64,000 bases of DNA from Sipunculus nudus. Taxonomy: Eukaryota > Annelida > Sipuncula > Golfingiida > Sipunculidae. The stretch spans positions 5,121,676 to 5,185,675 of the forward strand of contig CM049311.1 of the NCBI GenBank assembly GCA_026874595.1. The letters run 5' to 3'. The translations under genes and the position numbers were made by a program. Below are positions 37,101 to 49,100 of the stretch, piece by piece (position 1 is the first letter of the stretch; every line of letters starts with the position of its first letter). The notes under the pieces were generated by a model, which worked only from the letters and a program-made list of their open reading frames with translations, made no database searches and had not been told where the DNA came from.

Positions 37101-40100
37101 AAATATAATTTTTTATTAAAAATTATAAGAGTATCATATGCTTTTTTAAATAAAATATAACTGAAATGATTATTAAAATAATATTATAGAATATATTAAT
37201 GAATGCATTCATGAATACATTTTGAAAGTATTTGCACTGGTATTCAAATACTTTCATTTTTACCCGAATTCCCATTCTTATGCAAGAAATTTTATAATGA
37301 TTCATATTTGTATTCATATAAATTTGCAAAGTATTCGCACCATGTCTTGTATTTATTCAGTTTTAGCCAAACAATGATGTTGAGAATCCAGAATATACAA
37401 AATTCACAATGATCATAAGTACCTGGTTTTATGGCTTTTATTTATATTTAAAAAAAATAAATGTTATATATTCACATTGGACTACCTTCACATCAATCTT
37501 CACACTAGACAGTAGGAATCTAGATTAATATTATCAACTGCATTTTTGTCTATCATTAATTTCCTTCATATGATCCCTAATGATTAGTAATGAATAATAT
37601 GATTTATTTTTGTTATCATTAAAATTGAACTGAAAAATACCATAGGTGACTGCATGGTGTTATTTGGAATATGTGACATTCTATTCATCCATACAAGATT
37701 CTTACATCATCAGTAACTGTAAGTTAATTTCCTGTTACTCATCAACTAACAAATTCCTTTTCTATTAATTTTTCTTTAATTTGTTATTAAAAACCAATAA
37801 AAATTTATTAATTTATTGTTTATTGTTATGTTGTTGGTCAAAACAACTACTAGATGAGTTGGTTGGACACCTGGATCAACTGTGGCTGGCCATAAGCTGC
37901 CTGGCTGCCCCAGTGTATGCCTTACCTCAAGCTTGCATAATTTGCTGAAGGTCAACATACAGGTGACTGAAGAGGGGCTGGGGAGAGCCTGGGTCTGACA
38001 TGGTCTCAAAAAAACTTTAACAAAAGCTACAATTTTTGGCCCATTTCTTTCAGCTTTCTATACTAAAAAGCTGAAATCTTCATGTGTGCATGATATGAAA
38101 ATTATATCAACTGTGCTCACAGGTAACAAACATGCCATGGTCAAAGTTGGGCAAAATTTAAGGTACTAATTTTATATTTACACTAATAACTTATAAAATT
38201 TGAAAAATTCAGAACTAATTTTGGGTATTCAATTGAATATTGATTAAATAATGTTACATCCCTGACAAAAAATCTCTAGCTTCAGCAATCCTCTTGTTAA
38301 GGGAGTAAATATATTTCTTGATTTTTAACAAAGTGCATTATGTTTGGGCCCATAACTTAAAACAACTAGAATACGGGTAGTCGACAAGCGACTACGTGTA
38401 TCCGCCTAAATCAGAGTGGAACGGCTGAAGTGAGGCATGGATTAAGTGGCAAGGGGAAATAAAGTGAAGTGTTGCATATTAGCATGGATGTCTGCAGCCA
38501 AATTGTGTATGAAGGTTGCCCCCCCTACCACAAAATCCAGAAAGCCATCCCAGTTGTATACATATGCAAAATTTAAGGCAGATAAGTCAAACCACTACAT
38601 GTATATGAGTGATTTTAGCCCGTGGCAGACAATCAGATGGACGCTGAGCAAAAATGGTTGCAGGTGACGGCACCAGTTTTGCGTATGATAAAGAGCTATG
38701 TGAGAACTATACACATGCAAAACTTTGGCCCAATCGGTCAAACGGTTCCCAAGATATGAGCTTGGATGTCTGCTGCATAAACTAGAATGCAGGTGGCTCC
38801 ACCTGTCATAAAATCAAGAGAGCTGTCGGGGATGTATAAACCTGCAAAATTTTAGCCAGATATGTCAAACCACTGCCGAGATATGAGTGATTTTATCCCA
38901 TGGCAGACAAACAGACAGGAGCTGTGCAAAAATGGCTGTAGGTGGCGCCACCAGTTTTGCGTATGTTATAAAGCTCTCCAAGGGCTACATTTGTGCAAAA
39001 AAATGTTCCTGATCGGTCAAACGGTTCCCGAGATATGAGCTTGGATGTCTGCAGCATAAACGTGAATGTAGGTGGCGCCCTCTGTCACAAAATCAGAAAA
39101 GCTATCCAGGATGTTTACGCATGCCAAATTTCAGGTGAATTAGTCAAGTCACTGCAGAGATATGAGTGATTTTAACCCAAGGCAGACGAACAGATGGACA
39201 CTGTGCAAACATGGTTGCAGGTGGCGCCACCATTTTTTGTGTATGTTATAAAGCTCTCCAAGGGCTACATTTGTGCAAAAAAATTTTCCTGATCGGTCAA
39301 ATGGTTCCCGAGATACGAGCTTGGATGTCTGCAGCGTAAACGTGAATGTAGGTGGCGCCACCTGTCACAAAATCAGAAAAGCTATCCAGGATGTATACGC
39401 ATGCCAAATTTCAGGTGAATTAGTCAAGTCACTGCAGAGATATGAGTGATTTTAACCCAAGGCAGACGAACAGATGGACACTGTGCAAACATGGTTGCAG
39501 GTGGCGCCACCATTTTTTGTGTATGTTATATAGCTCCAAGGGGTACATTTGTGCAAAAAAATTTTCCTGATCCGTCAAACGGTTCCCGAGATATGTGGGT
39601 TTATGTGTGGAAACAGACGCACAAACGGACGCAGAGCGCAGAGGAAAGGTCAGAGGTCAAAACAAAATCGGGGCGCAGCAGTTCACATGTGACCCAAACA
39701 TAATCCCGGGTTTCGTAAAATTCCGCCCAGCGGTTACGGAGGAGTTCCGGAAACCTATGCGGCGGCGGCGGCGGCGTGCAGCTGAAAACATAGTATCCGC
39801 AAAACTCTGTTTTGGCGGATACAATTACGCAAAACTGACATCATTTCTGGCATGTGCATAGCGAATGTATAGAAAAATATGTATATTATATATGATCAAA
39901 GTCAGATCAGTGGTTTTGATATAAGGCAGTCTTGTGTAACAATGGGTTTTTAACGGAAAAATGAAGTTTTCATTGATATCTAGAAGGAATTAAGTCCTAG
40001 TGACCAAATTCTTGGCATGGTAGGGGATTTTGGAGACCTCTAACTGTATGCCAAACTGAGAGCTGAAGCTGGGGAGCTGAGGTCTAGCAAACTGCATAAT

Positions 40101-43100
40101 ACTAACTTGATGTAAACAATATGTGACATGAAAACCTGAAAACTTGAATAAAATCTACAGATTTTGATAAACTGGTTTTAAATTGTTTGTGTTGACAGAT
40201 GAAATGCTAACAAAAACATGCTGTGAAAATTAAATAGACAGCAGTTAGAGGAAAAAAATGTACCATGGTCAAAGTTGGGCAAAATTTAAGGTACCAATTT
40301 TTTATTTTTGCTAATATTTTAAAAAATTTAAAAGATTGTGATCTAATTTTGGGTATACAATTTAATTTTGATTAATTAAAGTTATATTACTGGAAAAAAA
40401 GTCCTTAGCTCTAACATGTTTTGTGTTAAGTGATCAAATATCATTCCTGAATTTTTACAAAATGCATTATGTTTGGGCCCATTACTTTTAAAATTATATA
40501 ATTATTACCTAATTTCTGGCATGTATATAGGAACTATATAGAGGAATATTTATGGTAAATATGAGGAAAAACAGATGAGTGGTTTTGATATTAGGCAGTC
40601 CTGAAGTGTGAAAATAGGTTTTTAATTAAAAATTGAGGTTTTTCCTTAATTTCTCAAAGGAACAAAGTCGCGAAGACCTGGTTTTTCAATTTGTTGTTAG
40701 ATCTTGGGGATATCTAACATAATGCTGAATTTTGGATTGCTAGGTCTTACGGTTTCAAAACGTGGCAGTTTAATGGATGGACAGACAGACAGACAGCCGA
40801 CGGACAAAGGACCACGACTATAGCTCAGATGACTTAAAGTCAGCTGAGCTAAAAATTATTGACAGGTTTTGGAAAGGAAAATTTCCAGCAACCACATTTA
40901 ATAAAGCTTGAGGTAAGACATGCATACAGCTGTTACATATCAATGACATGCTGGTTATAAAAATGTACCATGCTGAATCCATTTTGTTACTCTCCAGTAC
41001 AATTCAATACATGATCATGCAAAATTCATGCTGGCCCACCAGAAAGGTTTCAGGAGAGAATATATTTGTAAATATTGAATCTACTAGCTAGTATATTATG
41101 GTTTCATATGAGCTAAAGCCCACAAAGCTGCATAGGCAATGGACTATCCGAATCTTTCACACTATTAAGTATGTCCTATAAATTTTTAGTTATCAAAATT
41201 AAGAACATATATGATAAGTAGATCCAATTACAATTTCCTAGTCACTGAACCAAATATTCTGCCAATAAAATTATACTGTTTTATACCTGTGGTTGGCACT
41301 TAAATGTCAGGGATTAAGGAAAAAATTGAAAAAAAAATCCAAGCTTTCTTGTAAAGACACATCTTTGGTGAATGGGTAAAAGTGATGATTAAGACACTGT
41401 CCAACATGTGGCACTGCCTGCTAATGATAAATGAAGATGATAAGTCCTTGTGATCCCTCTGAATGGAAGTGACATACACATGTTATCATATCATCAGGGC
41501 TGATGATCAAGTCAGGATTTTAGACCTGACGCAGGTGGTTCTGCAAGTTAGTGGGGCGGAGCTGACAATGTCAAGAAAAAGAGAAAGAATAATAATTAAT
41601 CCAGTGCTGTACAGTCACTGTTTATAGAACTATAATGGCAGAAACTCTCTATAGAACTATAATGACAATAATAATAGTCACAAAGATTCAGGTACAGGTT
41701 GACAACCCCATCTTTCTTTTTTAAATAAATACTCCTTCATTCCTGATAATATCATTTCGATGCACACAAACAGCTACAGCGTTTACAGTTTACATGCACT
41801 AGCATGTTACTTGTTTTTATGTAGATCATGTTGTGCCTGAAAGTTTGAACTGTAAAAGTCCCTTCACAAAAAAATGTGAACATTCTCAGGATTTATTGGG
41901 AAATATAGGAAAAGATCCCTTTACCTAGGTCAAAATTAATATATATTTATAATTATATAAATATTCATGCTTATGGGCACCTGTTTTGTATGGAGTCTTC
42001 TCACCCAAAGCTGCCACAGATATGCCCCAGAAATGTGCACAGAGACCTTTAAACTGACTCTTAGACATAGGTAGTAGTACAAAACCAACTATCGCCAGAT
42101 TATATTACTTGGCTCAAATAAAAGCCTGGTGCTCATAAAGCTGCACATACAAATAACCCTCATATATTATTCCAGGAAATTAGGTCGGTTGGAATAATCA
42201 AAAACTGTGACCTGCTCACATCTGCCTGCAGGCATTGTCCAGTTTAGGGCACTTAGGGTTCCCTCTGTACATAACTGCTTCTGCTATGTGGGGCATTGAC
42301 ATTGTGAATGTGACACTAAGTGTGATACATTGGTCATCTGAAGTGTTATTTAATTAAACCTGCATAACTGAATTATGAATTACAATTATTATAATAATAA
42401 TTATGTGTATAAATATAATACTGGCCTAACTAGAATATAATAAGATTCATATCACTGCAGTACAATGAATCTGTCCTGGATGCAATTGTTATTTATTTGA
42501 AGTAATTTGGGATGAATAGTTTTCCATTGTGTGTGGAAGTTGATTTGGAGGTCCCATTACTATTAGTAAATGGTCACGCTGGTTCCAGTGATTGCTTGGT
42601 CACAGCAAACATCTAATTTAATTAGAACCAGTTTTGACTATGAGTAATATATTATTCTGTTATCTGGTTATTACTGTGACCTATGACATGTTTTTGGCCA
42701 GACAATCATAGAGACACTGTGTCCTAATGTAGTTTATCATTGAATGGTTGAAGCAATCCGGCTGAACTGTTATCATTATATACCAAGATATCACAATCAC
42801 TTTCCTACTGCACACATGTAATGTACTTATTCATGGAATGTAAACTTCAAGGAATACTCATTTGACATTTACCATATACCTTAACAAAATGTAGGCTAAA
42901 GCCAGTCTCCTGAAATGCTGATATTTTTTATTAAGTCCTTTAAAATACTAGAGCTGTTTGTCTGTCTTGGATATTAACTGAAGTACCCCCCCCCCCCCCC
43001 AGAGTCTGACCACAAAACTGGAGGGTACAAGTCTACATGTGTCACCCTGAATTGGCATTTTGGAGATTCATTCCTAAAATGACTTGTGCTGTCACCTGGG

Positions 43101-46100
43101 GAGAGAGATTGGAACCATGGTTGAAAATTTTGTTACCCAGTGAATTTTTTAATCAATTTCTGCATCTGGATCATTTTGGAGGAGGATTCTGGTATTGTTT
43201 AGACCTACTGGTATTGTTAAGACCTACTTGTATTGTTAAGACTAACTGGTATTGATAAGACTAACTGGTATTGATAAGACTTGTAACATTCTGAAGTGGA
43301 AATTCGAGATTATTTCTGAGTTTAACATGTCTGCACATACACACATACAAACAGACCTGACTGCAATACCCCACCCTTCCTATCTGTGACGAGGGTACAG
43401 CCAGCATGGCACATTTAGGGTCTAAGCTGCTGACCCCTGGTGGGAAGAAGCAAACAAGCCACCAATTCCAGTTAACCTCCATTGATTACAGCAGAAACAT
43501 TCCATAAGCTGCGGAACTAGGAGGGGCAGGTCACATCCTCTCCTAATTTTTGATGCAGAGGTAGGCCGCATCAGTAGCTTTGTCACCGACATTGATATCA
43601 GCGAACATGCACTTTATATATATATATTCTTTATACAAGTTCATTAGTATTACACAATTGTTTGCATTATTTACCATTGAATTACCAATCAAAAGTAAAA
43701 TTGCTCATGTTTGACTACTTGAAACCACTGGACAGAGCACAACTTAAGTAGCCTCCACTTTTTGACATGTTCAAAACCTATGGTTGTAAGGGTTTCCTGG
43801 TAAATTTTTATATATCTGACTCTTTCAGGTATCTACAAGAGAAGATCATCATTAATAACACACCTCTGCAACTGGAATTTCCATGAGAGTCGCCTGTGAA
43901 TAAGACTCAGAATCTTCTTCAAGATTATCGATCCCAGCTGATGCCATCATATAAACCTCCTTCTCTGCCGTTAACTTTCTACGGAAGCTTCCTCGTGACC
44001 TTTTTAAAGCATAAGCTCCGCAGCTTGGGTATCTAGGAAAAACAGCCTTAATAGAAAGCTGCAATTCTTGATTTTGTGAAACAAGTATAGAATTTTACAT
44101 GAAAAAGTATCAAAATGTCTGGAAAAGAAATAAAGTGTAAATCAATGCCTAACTGTATAAATTTCATTATACTTCATTGTCTAACATCCTTTTAACCAGC
44201 TATAGGGAAGAAACTCACAGTTATATGTAGCACATAATGGCACAAAATCCTCGGTATTTCTTATTTCAAGTCTTTTCTAATCAAACGCCAGCATGAACAC
44301 AGCACAGATTTGCTCAATAAAATGCTGATAAATTACAAGTATATATTGACTCTGTTTATCTATTTCTCCAGGATTCAGAAATACATGTGTAAATGTGTGT
44401 TATTATGTGTAAATATATGTTTTGAGAAAAAAAGTATGACAAGATATAACAGCTGAAATAAATTTTTGAAAAGTATCACACAATGTCTAGACACCAGACA
44501 GAGCCAGGTCAGTTGCCATAGTGATGTCTGGACCCCACCTGGTTGTACTGAGTGACCTCTTGATTTGGATGCTGAAACTCAGCATGTTATCAGTCTGTTT
44601 TCAAACACAGAAAGCCTTTTTAATTGGCTACACTGCTTTTATAAAGCTGCATTTACCCAAACTATTCTTATAAAACTGGCAGAACCCTACCATAGGATAA
44701 TTCTTGTAAAGTTTAAACCAATCAGCTTAACAGTTTCATCATAAAACAGTGTATAAGCTAGAAGAGTCTAAAATTACATTTTCACTTGTAAAAAAAACAG
44801 ATCAATGTAGGCGGCGCCACCAATACCTCAATTTAAGATATGACATATGTGACAAACATTGGCATAAAATTTGGTGATGATACCTCTAGATGTTTCTGAG
44901 ATTTTAATTTTAGTACACTTTTTTGGACAGATGACTAAGTTCCACCTCCTGTAACTCGGGTAAAAATCTCTGAACTGGAACCATTCTAACAAACTTGAGA
45001 AAGATTGTTCCAGGGATCATTTCTGTGAAATACTGGAAAATTTGGCTGGACAGTTTCGTATATGAAGATTTTTTAAGCTTTTTAAGCTTTTTCCCTATAA
45101 AATCTCAGAAAATGCCGTTAGAAAAAAATTAACAAAATCTGATAGTTTTTCAGATGACTATTTATTTGGAAAAAATTTGGTGATGCTAGCTCCTGCCATT
45201 TTTGAGATAGCTATGGTTCACCCATATGATAGTATATGGGCTAAGGTATGGACACCAGGTGGCGCCACACCATTGCATCAGCTCACAGGTTCACTAAAAA
45301 GTATAAGTAAGAAAGACCAGCAGTATTAATTAATTCTCTTCTTATTTTTATTTTTTTACAGCCAGATGAAAATCATTCACCTGTTGTGCAGGTAAAGTGC
45401 ATGAACTGGAGAAATGGATGAGATTTCAGCTGCAGACATCATAGCCATTAACACAAACAGTGTGGTCATTAACACTCCAGCAAAGCTTTACAGGACCATG
45501 ATAAAATAAACTTGCTCTGTCTTATAATAACAATGACTGATTCAAACCAAGCTATCTCATCAGTAAAATAGATTAATTACAACAGTGATGTTGTTCCATC
45601 TAAAAATAGCTGTCTTTATGGCTGTTACTGGTGATCATACTGAAACCATGGTGACCAAATCTGTTCCCTGAACAGGTCAAGTGTAAAAAAATCAGGCAAG
45701 TCCCTAATCTCTAGTACCTCTGTCACAACCTTAGTGTACTTGAAATGGATGGAGTTTACAGTGCATTGTCCCACATCTATGCAAATGTAATTTCAAAACA
45801 TTCTGTCCACTTAGCATATAACACTTTCATGCTAAATAAAAATATCAAGATACATGATGCCAAACTTAAAGTCTTTGGTGTTTTCAGTGTAAGGTTTTGT
45901 ACTTTGAAGATTTAAATGAGACGTTTACTGACAGAACTCGGCAAATGATACTTGATGAAGACTATAATCTTGTTCAGGAAGAGGAGAAACTGAAAGTGGG
46001 TTGCCTATTGCAGAAACAGTGAGAGTAAACCATAGTACTTAATTGAACAGTCAGGCACACTAAGGTGGCATAGTTAATTACTAACCAGCAAAATACTTAA

Positions 46101-49100
46101 GGTAACAAATAGGTGAGTCAACAAACAGTTAAATAATCCTTTATTCATTCTCCAAATTCTTGAAGTCTGCCCTGACATCCAAATTATAAGCTTTAAATGA
46201 AAATCAATTACAAAACACGGACATTAGTCAAAATATGATGTACTTCTATGGACTTTGAACTAGTATTTACATTTAGTTATCTTCCTGATGCTACTGATAA
46301 TGGTAATGTGATGATAGGATGTTATTACAATAAACAATTTAAAGCTGCTGTTATATTTTGAAGTTAAGCCACGATATGTTCTTGTTTTTAAAGAAAGTGG
46401 GATATTATGAAATGTGCTTCATGGCAAGTGGGCATTGTTTGTTATGTGTCACACTTTATCAATATGTGACATGAGCACGTGAAGTAAGCATGTGTTGTCC
46501 ATGATTAGGGATTTTTTTTAAAATACATGTAAAGTGATTAATGCTTGCATGTCAGTCAAGCTTGTGTCTATGGCAGCTTTGCTCTTTATACAGCCTTGTA
46601 TAACAAGGGGTCAGTTATTTACATGAGAAGACCATCATTACAACACGCCTCCACAACAGGAACTGCCATGACAGTCCCCTACATCTAGACTGACTCCGCA
46701 TCCTCTTCACACCATCACTCACAGCAGTGGCCTCATGAGAGCTGTCCTCCCTATTTGCCTCGAACAAGTCTGGATCTATCAAGGACAGCCTTCATATCAT
46801 GTATTCCCTTCTCTAACACTATTTTCACATCCTTTGGTAAATAAATCCTGTTTTGTAAATGTGTGTACTGGATTAGTGAACAATATTTAAGCTGTAGATG
46901 TTTTTAGCACGGACTACCAAGACAGCACGATGAGCAAACCATGTTGCAATCACATATCCTAAATTTAAGAAAATGATAGGATGCATGTTATATTTGGATG
47001 TTACATCAAATTACAAAATTGCCTTAAACATTAGATTATATGGCATGTGTCTATAAGGTATCTAAACTGGGAGCATGTCCAGAATGTCCTGGACAATGCT
47101 AAGGATTTGAAAAATTCCTCTTATATGTCCCAGACCAATCACAAGACTGGATAAGTCCCAGTGATTCCTCTAGTCAGCCCTAGCCAAAATAAAACCATTT
47201 ATTCTTCCAGAATGTGTAAGACCAAGGACCAGGGTCATTGGTCTAGATTGACCTAAAGCATTAAACATACTGGAGACAAGACATACAAGACAATCCACAC
47301 CATTTGAGAAAATCCTCCAGAATGGCTCAGGCCATCCACTTCACCATTCTCAATCAGATCAGCCATCATAATTTGAGCTTCTCAGCTCAGGCCATTCACT
47401 GCACCACTCTCAATCAGATCAGCCATCATAAGGTGAGCTTCTCAGCTCAGGCCATCCACTTCACCACTCTCAATCAGATCAGCCATCATAAGGTGAGCTT
47501 CTCAGCTCAGGCCATCCACTGCACCACTCTCAATCAGATCAGCCATCATAAGGTGAGCTTCTCAGCTCAGGCCATCCACTTCCCCACTCTCAATCAGATC
47601 AGCCATCATAATTTGAGCTTCTCAGCTCAGGCCATTCACTGCACCACTCTCAATCAGATCAGCCATCATAAGGTGAGCTTCTCAGCTCAGGCCATCCACT
47701 TCACCACTCTCAATCAGATCAGCCATCATAAGGTGAGCTTCTCAGCTGAGGCCATCCACTGCACCACTCTCAATCAGATCAGCCATCATAAGGTGAGCTT
47801 CTCAGCTCAGGCCATCCACTTCATCATTCTCAATCAGATCAGCCATCATAAGGTGAGCTTCTCAGCTCAGGCCATCCACTGCACCACTCTCAATCAGATC
47901 AGCCATCATAAGGTGAGCTTCTCAGCTCAGGCCATCCACTTCACCATTCTCAATCAGATCAGCCATCATAATTTGAGCTTCTCAGCTCAGGCCATTCACT
48001 GCACCACTCTCAATCAGATCAGCCATCATAAGGTGAGCTTCTCAGCTCAGGCCATCCACTTCACCACTCTCAATCAGATCAGCCATCATAAGGTGAGCTT
48101 CTCAGCTCAGGCCATCCACTGCACCACTCTCAATCAGATCAGCCATCATTAGGTGAACTTCTCAGCTCAGGCCATCCACTTCACCACTCTCAATCAGATC
48201 AGCCATCATAAGGTGAGCTTCTCAGCTCAGGCCATCCACTTCACCACTCTCAATCAGATCAGCCATCATAAGGTGAGCTTCTCAGCTCAGGCCATCCACT
48301 TCACCACTCTCAATCAGATCAGCCATCATAAGGTGAACTTCTCAGCTCAGGCCATCCACTTCACCACTCTCAATCAGATCAGCCATCATAAGGTGAGCTT
48401 CTCAGCTCAGGCCATCCACTTCACCACTCTCAATCAGATCAGCCATCATAAGGTGAGCTTCTCAGCTCAGGCCATCCACTTCACCACTCTCAATCAGATC
48501 AGCCATCATAAGGTGAGCTTCTCAGCTCAGGCCATCCACTTCACCACTCTCAATCAGATCAGCCATCATAAGGTGAGCTTCTCAGCTCAGGCCATCCACT
48601 TCACCACTCTCAATCAGATCAGCCATCATAAGGTGAGCTTCTCAGCACAGGCCATCCACTTCACCACTCTAAATCAGATCAGCAATCATAAGGTGAGCTT
48701 CTCAGCTCAGGCCATCCACTTCACCACTCTCAATCAGATCAGCCATCATAAGGTGAGCTTCTCAGCTCAGGCCATTCACTGCACCACTCTCAATCAGATC
48801 AGCCATCATAAGGTGAGCTTCTCAGCTCAGGCCATCCACTTCACCACTCTAAATCAGATCAGCAATCATAAGGTGAGCTTCTCAGCTCAGGCCATCCACT
48901 TCACCACTCTCAATCAGATCAGCCATCATAAGGTGAGCTTCTCAGCTCAGGCCATTCACTGCACCACTCTCAATCAGATCAGCCATCATAAGGTTAGCTT
49001 CTCAGCTCAGGCCATCCACTTCACCACTCTCAATCAGATCAGCCATCATAAGGTGAGCTTCTCAGCTCAGGCCATCCACTTCACCACTCTCAATCAGATC

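Noticed and set aside
39149-39861. Small frames in the GGTGGCGCCACC arrays, on both strands
   Set aside because: They repeat with the array unit and contain no independent coding evidence; likely misannotated in other genomes too.
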